A stretch of DNA of 64,000 nucleotides from assembly GCA_964654545.1 (NCBI GenBank), contig CAZZIU010000014.1:10369-74368 (forward strand). Reading direction: 5' to 3'. Position 1 is the stretch's first letter; each line of letters begins with the position of its first letter. The position numbers and the translations under genes were made by a program. The stretch is from JABMOV01 sp964654545. GTDB lineage: Bacteria > Fidelibacterota > Marinisomatia > Marinisomatales > JABMOV01. This document shows positions 44,007-53,243 of this stretch, piece after piece. The notes under the pieces were generated by a model that made no database searches, was not told the DNA's origin, and worked only from the letters and a program-made list of their open reading frames with translations.

Positions 44007-44014
44007 GGGAACCT

Positions 44015-47000
44015 ATGAACATATTTGAACATGAGTTAAATAAACGAATACTGGTATTGGACGGTGCCATGGGCACCATGATACAAGCCGCCAATTTATC
44101 TGAAAGCGATTACACTGGAGATTCATTAGCACAACATCCAAAATCACTATATGGGAATCATGATTTGTTGTCTATCACCAGACCTGGTGTAATTACGGAT
44201 ATACACAGAGCGTATTTCAATGCAGGTTGCGATATTGTGGAAACAAACACATTTTCTGCAAACCGTATATCTCAGTCCGATTATGGAATGGAAAACTATT
44301 GTTATGAAATGAACCGTTCTTCAGCTACTCTTGCACGACTAGCTGCTGATGAATTCACCACCAAAGAAAACCCCAAGTTTGTTTGTGGTATCCTTGGGCC
44401 AACCAACCGAACGGCATCACTGTCTCCCCAAATAGAAAATCCAGCCTTTCGAAATGTATCCTTTGACGAATTGGTTTTTGCATACGATGAACAAATACGC
44501 GGATTGGTTGACGGAGGTGTAGACCTTCTAATGGTGGAAACGATTTTTGATACATTGAATGCAAAGGCTGCACTGTTTGCCATTCAAGAATATTTTAACC
44601 ATACGGGAAAATCCATTCCCGTGTTGGTATCGGTGACAATTACGGATAAAAGCGGAAGGACATTATCTGGACAAACGCTGGAAGCGTTTTGGATATCTAT
44701 CAAGCACGCGTCGATTACCTGTGTGGGTCTCAATTGTTCTTTTGGGGCTGATGACCTACGACCTCATTTGGAAGAATTATCAAGGATAGCCCATATGCCG
44801 ATTAGTATACATCCCAATGCAGGGCTCCCAAACGAGTTGGGTGAATATGAGGAATCACCTGAATATATGGCTGAAATCATAGAATCTTTTGCAAAAAAAG
44901 GGCTGGTAAACATTGTGGGAGGGTGTTGTGGAACGACCCCGGATCATATTCGATCAATTGTAAAAGCGGTGAACGCCTATTCATCACGTATTATTCCTGA
45001 TATAGAGCCACAATCCCAATTCAGCGGATTGGAAGCACTTACAATCAATAAAGATTCACTGTTTGCAAACGTTGGTGAGCGTACAAACATGTCCGGCTCA
45101 GCAAAATTCCGTCGATTAATTCGTGATGGAGACATGGAATCAGCCCTTAATGTAGCGCGGGATCAGATACATGGTGGCGCCCAGTTGATTGATATCAATG
45201 TGGACGATGGATTACTGGATGGACCTGCGACCATTTCGACCGTTTTGCGCTGGATCGCCTCTGACCCTGAAATTAGTGCGGTCCCGATCATGCTTGATTC
45301 CTCAGATTGGAATGTACTGGAAGAAGGATTAAAGAATATACAGGGAAAACCGATTGTCAACTCGATCAGCCTGAAAGACGGTGAACCTGCATTTTTAGAA
45401 AAAGCAAAAAAAGCAAAACAATATGGTGCCGCCGTTTTGGTCATGGCATTTGATGAGAATGGTCAGGCTGAATCGGTGGAACGAAAAATTGAAATATGCA
45501 AAAGGGCACACCAAATATTAACAAAACAAATTGGATTCAAAGAATGCGATATTGTATTTGATCCCAACATATTTGCCATCGCAACCGGTATGGACGAACA
45601 CAATGCATTAGCGAAAAATTATATTGAAGCCTGTAAAGAAATTAAACAGTATTTCCCACAGGCATTAATCAGCGGAGGTTTGAGCAATCTGTCATTCTCA
45701 TTTAGAGGGAATGATGCCATAAGAAAGGCAATGCATGCCGTTTTTCTGTACCATGCTATCAAAGCGGGCATGGATATGGGAATAGTGAATGCCGGTCAAC
45801 TTGCCATTTATGATGATATACCTGAATCATTGAAAACGACGATTGAGAATGCAATTTTTAACCGATCTTCAGATGCCACGCAAAAACTAATAGAAGAAGC
45901 AGAATTGTTAAGGGGCAGGGGTAAAAAAATCGAAAAAACTGAAGCATGGCGTGATTTAACCCTGGAAGACAGATTGGCTCATGCGCTGGTAAATGGAATT
46001 ACAGCGTTTATAGATCAAGATATTGCCGAAGCCCTGGAACAATACGAAAATCCGGTGGACATTATTCAAGGGCCTTTAATGGATGGAATGAATACGGTGG
46101 GGAATCTGTTTGGTGACGGAAAGATGTTTTTACCGCAAGTAGTCAAAAGTGCACGGGTTATGAAGCAGGCGGTAGCAATATTGACACCGTTCATTGAAGC
46201 GCAGGCAGGCTCAGGGATGAGTACTGCGAAAGCAAAAGTGTTGCTGGCAACAGTGAAGGGTGACGTACATGATATAGGTAAAAACATTGTATCGGTGGTC
46301 CTGGGGTGTAACGGGTATGACATCGTTGATATGGGTGTTATGGTTCCCGCTCAGGAAATTATTGCGAAGGCCATAGAGGAAAATGTAGATATAATCGGAT
46401 TAAGTGGACTCATTACACCATCATTGAAAGAAATGGTTGTAGTCGCACAGGAAATGGAACTCGCCGGGTTTGATATTCCACTTTTGATCGGTGGAGCAAC
46501 AACATCTAAAAAACACACTGGAATTAAAATATTACCGGTCTATTCAGGACCGATCATTCATGTTAAAGATGCGTCTCAAAGTGTGCAGGTTATGAATCAA
46601 CTGACCCAATCGAACTTGAGGAATCCATTTATCGAAAACTCCACAAAAGACCTTAAACGTTATCAGGCAGACCATCGAAAAGTGGAGACAATACCTATTG
46701 AGGAAGCCAGAAATAATGCCATTTTAATTGACTGGGAAAATTATGATCCACCTGCTCCAAAACATCCGGGCATTCAGGAATTCCCGAATATCCCACTTGA
46801 TTCACTTATCCCTTACATTGATTGGGCTCCGTTTTTTCATGCATGGGAATTGAAAGGACGCTTTCCTGGCATTTTGAAACACCCCAACTATGGCAAACAG
46901 GCCACGGCACTGTATGAAGATGCACAAAAGGCACTCCAGCGAATTACCAGGTCAGATGAATGGATACCAAAAGCCGTAACGGGCATTTTCCCTGCGAACT

Positions 47001-47614
47001 CAAAAGACGATGATATTATTATCGGTAATCGAAACGTGCCATTTTTACGGCAACAAATTGCACGCGGGATGGATCAACGGAATGCATCTCTAAGCGATTT
47101 TATTGCCCCTGCTTCAACCGGCAAATCAGATTGGATTGGTGCCTTTGTGGTGTCTGTGTTTAATAATAGTTCGCTTAAGAGTAATGATGATTATAATGAC
47201 ATTTTGATCCAGTCTTTGGCCGATAGACTGGCTGAAGCGGGTGCCGAATATTTGCATGAAAAAATCCGAAAAGAAATTTGGGGATACGCACCCGATGAAT
47301 TCCTGGGAAACAAAGAATTAATTAAGGAGAAATACCGAGGTATTCGTCCGGCACCAGGGTATCCCGCCTGTCCAGACCACACAGGAAAGTTTCATATATT
47401 TGACCTATTACAGGCATCGGATAGAATGAGCGCTACCTTGACAGAATCTGGTGCAATGGATCCCCCAGCTTCTGTGGCTGGGTGGTATTTTTCCCATCCG
47501 GATGCAGCCTATTTTTCTATCAGTAAAATCGGTGAAGATCAGGCTACTGATTATGCAAAAAGGAATGGTTGGGATAACGATGAAAAGGAAAAATGGTTGG
47601 GGTCGCTACTGTAA
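44015..47614 (+). CDS. metH: Cobalamin-dependent methionine synthase
   Basis: 1199 residues, full length. It transfers a methyl group from methyltetrahydrofolate to homocysteine through cobalamin. Domains: homocysteine/zinc domain (about 1-325; ligands C241 and C304-C305 in LNCSFGA and GGCCGTTPDH); folate domain (about 340-620; NVGERTNMSGSAKFRRLI); cobalamin cap and binding domain (about 640-885; DVHDIGK with the cobalt-ligand histidine at 752); reactivation domain (about 900-1199; RPAPGYPACPDH binds S-adenosylmethionine). All modules appear intact. It is preceded by a leader with a terminator-like hairpin, suggesting regulated expression. The next start lies 107 bases after the stop. Confidence 0.97.
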   Translation: MNIFEHELNKRILVLDGAMGTMIQAANLSESDYTGDSLAQHPKSLYGNHDLLSITRPGVITDIHRAYFNAGCDIVETNTFSANRISQSDYGMENYCYEMNRSSATLARLAADEFTTKENPKFVCGILGPTNRTASLSPQIENPAFRNVSFDELVFAYDEQIRGLVDGGVDLLMVETIFDTLNAKAALFAIQEYFNHTGKSIPVLVSVTITDKSGRTLSGQTLEAFWISIKHASITCVGLNCSFGADDLRPHLEELSRIAHMPISIHPNAGLPNELGEYEESPEYMAEIIESFAKKGLVNIVGGCCGTTPDHIRSIVKAVNAYSSRIIPDIEPQSQFSGLEALTINKDSLFANVGERTNMSGSAKFRRLIRDGDMESALNVARDQIHGGAQLIDINVDDGLLDGPATISTVLRWIASDPEISAVPIMLDSSDWNVLEEGLKNIQGKPIVNSISLKDGEPAFLEKAKKAKQYGAAVLVMAFDENGQAESVERKIEICKRAHQILTKQIGFKECDIVFDPNIFAIATGMDEHNALAKNYIEACKEIKQYFPQALISGGLSNLSFSFRGNDAIRKAMHAVFLYHAIKAGMDMGIVNAGQLAIYDDIPESLKTTIENAIFNRSSDATQKLIEEAELLRGRGKKIEKTEAWRDLTLEDRLAHALVNGITAFIDQDIAEALEQYENPVDIIQGPLMDGMNTVGNLFGDGKMFLPQVVKSARVMKQAVAILTPFIEAQAGSGMSTAKAKVLLATVKGDVHDIGKNIVSVVLGCNGYDIVDMGVMVPAQEIIAKAIEENVDIIGLSGLITPSLKEMVVVAQEMELAGFDIPLLIGGATTSKKHTGIKILPVYSGPIIHVKDASQSVQVMNQLTQSNLRNPFIENSTKDLKRYQADHRKVETIPIEEARNNAILIDWENYDPPAPKHPGIQEFPNIPLDSLIPYIDWAPFFHAWELKGRFPGILKHPNYGKQATALYEDAQKALQRITRSDEWIPKAVTGIFPANSKDDDIIIGNRNVPFLRQQIARGMDQRNASLSDFIAPASTGKSDWIGAFVVSVFNNSSLKSNDDYNDILIQSLADRLAEAGAEYLHEKIRKEIWGYAPDEFLGNKELIKEKYRGIRPAPGYPACPDHTGKFHIFDLLQASDRMSATLTESGAMDPPASVAGWYFSHPDAAYFSISKIGEDQATDYAKRNGWDNDEKEKWLGSLL

Positions 47615-47720
47615 TATTTTAATTATGATTTGGGTCGCATCTGTATGTTCTTTACTTCCATTACACAAATCACAACCTTTAAACTTAGTACTTCGTCCAA
47701 TTTCCATTAATTTCGCCCCC

Positions 47721-48509
47721 ATGGATAAGATACTTAAAACGGTAATAGATGCGGCTTGGGATGCGGGAACGCTCATATTAAAATATTATAAATCCAGTTA
47801 TGATATCCGAGATAAGGGCTACCATAACCCGGTAACAACAGCTGATCACGCCTCAGATGCACAATTAAAAAGATTCTTACGTGAAGCCTATCCTGAATAT
47901 GGCTGGTTATCAGAAGAGACGGTTGATTCTCCGGAGCGACTTGATAAAGCACGAGTATGGGTGGTAGACCCACTGGATGGAACAAAAGAATTCATCGAAG
48001 GTGTTCCAAATTTTGTCGTGAGTATTGCTTTGGTAGAGAACGGTCAGCCCATTGTGGGTGTGTTGTTTAATCCTGTTACCCGGGAAACATTCTCTGCGGC
48101 TCAGGGGTTGGGAGCCTTTCTAAATGGGTCCCCAATTCATTGTACTGCAAAAGATAAAACGGAGGAAATGGTAATTTTAAATAGCCGCTCTGAAACACGC
48201 CGTGGTTTATGGGAAAACTATAGTAGTTCCTTTGCGCGCTTGGACGCTGTCGGGAGTGTGGCTTATAAATTGGGATTGACGGCGGCCGGTAAAGCGGACA
48301 TATTTGCTTCACTACGACCAAAAAATGAATGGGACATTTGTGCAGGTCATTGTATCTTGAATGAAGCGGGAGGAATTTTGGTTACATCTGAAGGAAAAGA
48401 TCTTACTTACAATAATCAAAATACATTGTTTACACCCGGGCTTGTAGGTGGTGATCCGACGGCAGTTAAAAAAACATTATCCGTGATAGAAAGTAAATCA
48501 CATGGCTGA
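47721..48509 (+). CDS. cysQ: Inositol monophosphatase/CysQ-family phosphatase
   Basis: 262 residues from the ATG at 47721; the in-frame extension upstream overlaps metH and is not protein-like. Metal-site motifs of the FIG/IMPase superfamily: WLSEETVDSPERLD, VVDPLDGTKEFIEGVPNF (the DPLDGT signature) and NEWDICAGHCILNEAGG. The DGTKEF variant and overall pattern are closer to CysQ, the 3'(2'),5'-bisphosphate nucleotidase that recycles adenosine 3',5'-bisphosphate from sulfate assimilation, than to inositol monophosphatase. The substrate remains an inference. The end overlaps thyX by 8 bases. Confidence 0.85.
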   Translation: MDKILKTVIDAAWDAGTLILKYYKSSYDIRDKGYHNPVTTADHASDAQLKRFLREAYPEYGWLSEETVDSPERLDKARVWVVDPLDGTKEFIEGVPNFVVSIALVENGQPIVGVLFNPVTRETFSAAQGLGAFLNGSPIHCTAKDKTEEMVILNSRSETRRGLWENYSSSFARLDAVGSVAYKLGLTAAGKADIFASLRPKNEWDICAGHCILNEAGGILVTSEGKDLTYNNQNTLFTPGLVGGDPTAVKKTLSVIESKSHG

Positions 48510-49467
48510 TACGGCTATACCACAAGATAGTATTCGTTGTTTGTATAAGGGTTTTGTTCGTCTGGTAGATAGCATGGGTGGGGATGATGCCATCGTTCAA
48601 GCTGCCCGCGTCAGTTATGGAAAGGGGACGAAAAAAGTAACGCAAGACAGGGGCTTGATCCGTTATCTGATGCGTCACAGACATACAACGCCCTTTGAGA
48701 TGGTAGAGTTTAAATTTCATTGTAAAATGCCCATATTTGTTGCTCGCCAATGGGTACGGCATCGTACTGCAAATATCAATGAGTACAGTTTACGCTATAG
48801 TGAAGCAAGAGACGATTTCTACATTCCCGAGAAGAAAGATATTCATTTCCAGAGTAAAGTAAACAAGCAAGGTCGGGATATAGAAGACGTCCCGGATGAA
48901 TTAAAAGAAAAAGTTATTTATTATTTCGAAGAAATGAGCGCCAAAAGTTTTAAAATATATCAGGAATTGAACGAAGCAGGTATCGCCAGGGAATTGGCAC
49001 GAGCCATCATACCGGTTAACATTTTTACGGAATGGTACTGGAAAAATGATCTTCACAATACGCTCCATTTCCTGCATTTGCGGATGGATTCACATGCCCA
49101 GTATGAAATTCGGGTTTATGCCAACGCTATGGCAGAATTTGTGAATAAAATTGCACCAATAGCTTTTGAAGCATTCACCGATTATGTGGTTAATGGTATG
49201 CGGTTTACGGGCACGGAGCGATCCATTTTTACACGCAATTTGCCCAATCGTATTATCGATGAGATCCGTGAAGATATTGTTTATAAAATTGTTGCGTCCT
49301 TGCATCAAAGCAAACCCAGAGGCGAAGCAGAATTATATCAATTGTATCAAACAAATGGTGGTAAGGATAGTCAATCCGATTTTGAATTAAAATGGAATTC
49401 CGGTGAGGTTGAACCGGGAAATGTCCGTGAGTTAAGAGAATTCAAGGACAAGCTCGGCTCACTTTGA
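48502..49467 (+). CDS. thyX: Flavin-dependent thymidylate synthase ThyX
   Basis: 321 residues. ThyX makes dTMP from dUMP using methylenetetrahydrofolate, FAD and NADPH. The signature RHRX7S is present at residues 86-96 (RHRTANINEYS), followed by LRYSEARDDFYIP. QAARVSYGKGTKK and MRHRHTTPFEMVEFKFH are also typical. The C-terminal part (HLRMDSHAQYEIRVYA) carries the residues that bind FAD and dUMP. It is longer than the roughly 220-residue Thermotoga enzyme because of an internal segment and a 40-residue C-terminal extension (IVNPILN frame excluded). It overlaps the upstream phosphatase gene. ThyX and metH both depend on the folate pool. Confidence 0.95.
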   Translation: MADTAIPQDSIRCLYKGFVRLVDSMGGDDAIVQAARVSYGKGTKKVTQDRGLIRYLMRHRHTTPFEMVEFKFHCKMPIFVARQWVRHRTANINEYSLRYSEARDDFYIPEKKDIHFQSKVNKQGRDIEDVPDELKEKVIYYFEEMSAKSFKIYQELNEAGIARELARAIIPVNIFTEWYWKNDLHNTLHFLHLRMDSHAQYEIRVYANAMAEFVNKIAPIAFEAFTDYVVNGMRFTGTERSIFTRNLPNRIIDEIREDIVYKIVASLHQSKPRGEAELYQLYQTNGGKDSQSDFELKWNSGEVEPGNVRELREFKDKLGSL

Positions 49468-49562
49468 TAGGGGTCTGATACTTATCGTATTTCTATAATT
49501 TCTATTTCCTGGTGGGAGATAGAAACGAATTGTTGTTTAATTTGAATTGTAAGGAGGTTGAA

Positions 49563-50234
49563 ATGGCAAATAACTCTGGCCACCGCCAACGGTTACGGGA
49601 TCGATTTTTAAAAAACGGTTTAGATGGCTTTCACGATTACGAAATCATCGAATTACTACTCACACTTGGTACGCCTAGAAAAGATTGCAAGGCTAGTGCG
49701 AAAACTGCAATCCGGCATTTTGGTAACCTGCGAAACGTATTGGAAGCTTCTCCCAATGAACTCCAACAAATTGAAGGAATCGGTCCTAACAATATTTTCG
49801 GTCTAAAAATCGCCCAATCTGTTGCCCGCCGATATTTAGCAGATCGTCTTAAAAAACGGGAATTTATTTCTTCGTCGGACGATGTGAAAAATTTTCTAAT
49901 ACATCATCTTAGAGACAGAAGCCGTGAAATATTTATGATAATATATCTCAATGGACGAAACCAGATTCTCGGACAGGAGGAACTGTTTGAAGGATCACTC
50001 AGTGCTTCTGCAGTCTATCCACGAGAAGTGGTAAAATCAGTTTTATACCATGATGCCGCCGCTGTTGTCCTGGTGCACAATCACCCAAGTGGCAACCCAC
50101 GATCAAGCAAGGAAGATCGAACGATTACTGAAAAACTCCGAGTTGCACTAGCCAGTATTGATGTCAGCCTTCATGATCATTTGATTGTTGCAGGTGAGAC
50201 AATCACATCATTTGCAGATGAAGGGTGGTTGTAA
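49563..50234 (+). CDS. radC: RadC/JAB-domain protein
   Basis: 223 residues from the ATG that follows a strong AAGGAGGT site; an upstream in-frame ATG lacks one. The N-terminal UPF0758 region contains RLRDRFLKNGLDGFHDYEIIE, split over two helices, and an HhH-like IEGIGPNNIFGLKIA. The C-terminal JAB/MPN domain has the metal motif VLVHNHPSGNPRSSKED. RadC was named for DNA repair in E. coli, but its true function is unresolved; the JAB motif predicts a metal-dependent hydrolase. No mobile element is adjacent, so this looks like the chromosomal copy. Confidence 0.93.
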   Translation: MANNSGHRQRLRDRFLKNGLDGFHDYEIIELLLTLGTPRKDCKASAKTAIRHFGNLRNVLEASPNELQQIEGIGPNNIFGLKIAQSVARRYLADRLKKREFISSSDDVKNFLIHHLRDRSREIFMIIYLNGRNQILGQEELFEGSLSASAVYPREVVKSVLYHDAAAVVLVHNHPSGNPRSSKEDRTITEKLRVALASIDVSLHDHLIVAGETITSFADEGWL

Positions 50235-50404
50235 TACACGGAAGGTAATATTGTTTATTGTGGGGAATTAAAACGAACCAGCTTCAAAATAAATTAATGC
50301 CAAAAAATCCCAAAACTTCTTCATAATTAATACGGCAATCCTTGCTCCCATAGGATTAGGTAAATAAATTTGCACTTCAATTTTTAAATCCGCAGGAACG
50401 TATC

Positions 50405-51583
50405 ATGTCATCACCATTCACAGTGGGCCCCAAAGGAGATAAACCACGCTCCGATTTACGCGTGACTTTTTCTAAAAATTCCTCGCCCTTGAAGGTGTCG
50501 ATTCAAAGCAAAGTAGAGTCATTGTACGGTGATAGTATAAAAGAGTCTGTTCTTCAAACCTGTGACGAATTGGAAGTTAGTACCGGATTGCTCGAGATTG
50601 ATGATTACGGTGCATTGCCATTTGTCATTTCCGCCAGAGTGGAAGCAGCAATAAAAAAAGCATATCCAAATAATAAAAATGTTGCCCTCCCAGAATTAAA
50701 GTCCTTTTGCACGCATACATCATCGCGCTTCCGTTTTAGAAGGAGCCGATTGTATTTACCGGGAAATCAACCCAAACTCATGTTAAATGCCGGAATTCAC
50801 AAACCGGATGGACTAATCCTTGATCTTGAGGATGCTGTTTCTCCGCTGGAAAAAGACGATACACAATATTTGGTCAGGAATGTTTTACGATCATTGGATT
50901 TTATGGGTGCGGAGAGGATGGTACGCATCAATCAGGGAGAGCAGGGACTGCAGGATTTGGAATTTGTTATACCTCATAATGTGCATCTGATACTTATTCC
51001 AAAGGTAGAAAGCGCTGATCAGGTAAAGCAGGTGGACACTAAAATTCATGAAATTGCACAACGATGGGGACGGAAAGATCCCGTGTATCTCATGCCCATA
51101 CTTGAAAGTGGTCGGGGTATTCTAAAAGCACTCGAAATAGCTGAGGCATCAGAAAACACTGTGGCCCTGGCAATTGGGTTGGAAGATTACACAGCCGATA
51201 TTGGCGTCCAAAGAACACTGGATGGCAGGGAATCTTTTTTTGCTCGCAGTATGCTCATTAATGCAGCGCGTGCTGCCGGAATACAGGCCATTGATACAGT
51301 ATTTAGTGATGTAAGCGACGAGGAAGGATTAAGAACATCAGTACGAGAAGCAAAAATGCTGGGATTCGATGGGAAAGGCTGCATTCACCCGCGGCAAATA
51401 AAACCGATACATGAAGAATTTGCTCCGACAGATACTGAAGTGGAAAAAGCGCAAAAGATAGTGACCGCTTTTCAGGAGGCTGAAGCAAAAGGTTTGGGTG
51501 TGGTTGCCCTTGGTAACAAGATGATTGACCCACCGGTTGTGAAGCGTGCGCTCAGAATTTTAGATTTAAATAACAGTAAATGA
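50405..51583 (+). CDS. citE: Fused citrate lyase acyl-carrier (CitD-like) and beta subunit (CitE)
   Basis: 392 residues. The first 105 residues resemble CitD: VESLYGDSIKESVLQTCDEL and YGALPFVISARVEAAIKKA match the family's conserved C-terminal half. From about 112 the protein is CitE of the HpcH/HpaI aldolase group (RRSRLYLPGNQPKLMLNAG, DGLILDLEDAVSP, LILIPKVESADQV, AIGLEDYTADIGVQR, GFDGKGCIHPRQI). The enzyme splits citrate into acetate and oxaloacetate with CitF. The carrier serine site is altered: PRSD at residues 14-17 replaces the usual ESSD/ESGD, so S16 is one position off the expected attachment serine. Maturation genes citC, citG and citX are not in view. citF follows after 52 bases. 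Confidence 0.85.
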   Translation: MSSPFTVGPKGDKPRSDLRVTFSKNSSPLKVSIQSKVESLYGDSIKESVLQTCDELEVSTGLLEIDDYGALPFVISARVEAAIKKAYPNNKNVALPELKSFCTHTSSRFRFRRSRLYLPGNQPKLMLNAGIHKPDGLILDLEDAVSPLEKDDTQYLVRNVLRSLDFMGAERMVRINQGEQGLQDLEFVIPHNVHLILIPKVESADQVKQVDTKIHEIAQRWGRKDPVYLMPILESGRGILKALEIAEASENTVALAIGLEDYTADIGVQRTLDGRESFFARSMLINAARAAGIQAIDTVFSDVSDEEGLRTSVREAKMLGFDGKGCIHPRQIKPIHEEFAPTDTEVEKAQKIVTAFQEAEAKGLGVVALGNKMIDPPVVKRALRILDLNNSK

Positions 51584-51635
51584 TTCAATTGATATATGAA
51601 ACAATTGAGGGAATGAATGTCCATATGGGAATCGT

Positions 51636-53192
51636 ATGATGAAAATGGTTAAAAATGCTGCCGGGCGATTCGTCCCGATAGAAATTAATGGCGCGTCGCA
51701 AACTGCTTTCCAGGGTGTAGGAAATTTCATACCGGATGGTAACAAGGCTGCCCCACCCATACGCAGCTGTGCTCTATATCCACTGGACGGGAATAAAATC
51801 GTCCCATCATTGAGAGAAGCGTTAATAAAAGCGGGACTCAAGGATGGGATGACTATTTCCAATCATCATCATTTCCGAAATGGTGATTTGATCATGAATC
51901 AGGTTTTTGATATTGCTGCTGAATTGGGTATCAAAGGTTTGCGCTGGTTTCCGTCGGCTGCATTTCCCTGTCATGCACCTATAATTGAACACATTAAAAA
52001 TGGTGTTATCGATTGGATCGAGGGCTCTTTAAATGGTCCTCTGGGAGATTTTGCATCAAAAGGTGGAATGCGTGGTACGGGAGTATTGCGCAGTCACGGT
52101 GGTAGGTGGCAAGCGATTCAGGATGGGGAAGTTCACATCGATATTGCAATACTCGCGGCACCCACGGCAGACAAATTTGGGAATGCGACGGGTGATCGCG
52201 GACCATCCGCTTGTGGACTTTTGGGTTTTGGTATGGCAGATTCACTCTACGCGGATAATGTAATAGTTGTAACTGATAATCTTGTGCCATTTCCATGTGT
52301 CCCGTGGCAAATTCTAGGACAAAATGTTGATCACGTTGTGGTAATGGATAAAATCGGTGAGCCTGAGAAGATAGTTTCCGGTACGACCCAGCTAACCAAA
52401 TCACCTGATCGTTTATTTATTGCGGAACAAACGGCATCGTTTGTGAAGGCTGCTGGCATCATGAAGGACGGATTCAGTTTCCAGGCTGGCGCAGGGGGTA
52501 CAGCTCTGGCGTTTGCAATCTTTCTCAAAGAGATGATGAAAAATGATGGAATAAAAGCCAGATTCATACGTGGCGGATCAACAAAATATCTGGTTGAAAT
52601 GCTGGAAGAAGGTCTCACCGAATATATTCTGGATGGGCAAACATTTGACCTGGAAGGTGTGCGCTCCATGCGTGAAAATGTGGGACACGTGAATACATCA
52701 CCTTTTACCAGCTATAACTGGCACGGGAAAGGCAACTTCGCATCCATGCTGGATGTGGTCGTCCTGGGTGCAACAGAAGTAGACGTTCATTTTAATGCCA
52801 ACGTGGTTACCCACTCTGATGGTAAAATGTTGCATGGGATTGGGGGCTGGCAAAATTGCTTGTTCAGTAAATGCACCATTTTACCCATACCCGCTTTCCG
52901 CGATAGGATTCCGGTAATTGTTGATGAAGTCACAACCCTGGTAGGGCCGGGTGATTTGATCGACGTAATAATTACCGAACGTGGGATTGCCGTCAATCCA
53001 CTGAGAAAAGATCTTATTGCTGCCACCAAAGACAGTGGCCTGAATATTCGACCAATCGAAGATATAAAAGCGGAAATTGATGATCTTATTGGAGGCACAC
53101 CAGCAAAACCGAATCTAACGGAAGAAGTAATTAGTGTGGTAAAATGGGTGGATGGCACACTACTGGATTCAATATATCGACTAAAGGAATAA
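51636..53192 (+). CDS. citF: Citrate lyase alpha subunit (citrate:acetyl-ACP transferase)
   Basis: 518 residues (start at the first of two tandem ATGs). CitF exchanges the acetyl group on the acyl-carrier for citrate, feeding CitE. Family landmarks: NHHHFRNGDLIMNQVFDIAA, WIEGSLNGPLGDFASKGG, RTHGG-like RSHGGRWQAI, PTADKFGNATGDRGPSACG, QAGAGGTALAFAIFLK, and the C-terminal RDRIPVIVDEVTTLVGPGD with ITERGIAVNP. The length is normal. It is directly downstream of the CitD-CitE fusion, so all three functional parts of citrate lyase are encoded by two genes. The direction of use (citrate cleavage for acetyl units or fermentation) cannot be read from sequence. Confidence 0.93.
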   Translation: MMKMVKNAAGRFVPIEINGASQTAFQGVGNFIPDGNKAAPPIRSCALYPLDGNKIVPSLREALIKAGLKDGMTISNHHHFRNGDLIMNQVFDIAAELGIKGLRWFPSAAFPCHAPIIEHIKNGVIDWIEGSLNGPLGDFASKGGMRGTGVLRSHGGRWQAIQDGEVHIDIAILAAPTADKFGNATGDRGPSACGLLGFGMADSLYADNVIVVTDNLVPFPCVPWQILGQNVDHVVVMDKIGEPEKIVSGTTQLTKSPDRLFIAEQTASFVKAAGIMKDGFSFQAGAGGTALAFAIFLKEMMKNDGIKARFIRGGSTKYLVEMLEEGLTEYILDGQTFDLEGVRSMRENVGHVNTSPFTSYNWHGKGNFASMLDVVVLGATEVDVHFNANVVTHSDGKMLHGIGGWQNCLFSKCTILPIPAFRDRIPVIVDEVTTLVGPGDLIDVIITERGIAVNPLRKDLIAATKDSGLNIRPIEDIKAEIDDLIGGTPAKPNLTEEVISVVKWVDGTLLDSIYRLKE

Positions 53193-53243
53193 GTAGTCTA
53201 TTGTGTGAATTATGAATAGAAAAGAATTATATACGGAGATATC

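Larger units (their letters stand above)
43598..44014. other. 417-base divergent intergenic region between rng and metH
   Basis: The only gap over 300 bases. It must hold the - strand rng promoter and the + strand metH promoter. I see a 12-bp palindrome, two imperfect direct repeats with promoter-like spacing, a good Shine-Dalgarno-like AAAGGAG with no ORF after it, and a terminator-like hairpin just before metH. I looked for SAM-I, cobalamin and THF riboswitch cores and did not find a match. Confidence 0.7.

Noticed and set aside
43598..44014. Known SAM-I, cobalamin or THF riboswitch upstream of metH
   Set aside because: I looked for their core sequence boxes by eye and found none; only the hairpin and repeats are supported.
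47451..47720. Ninety-residue N-terminal extension of the CysQ-like phosphatase
   Set aside because: It overlaps the metH 3' end and has no family match; the family N-terminus begins at the ATG at 47721.
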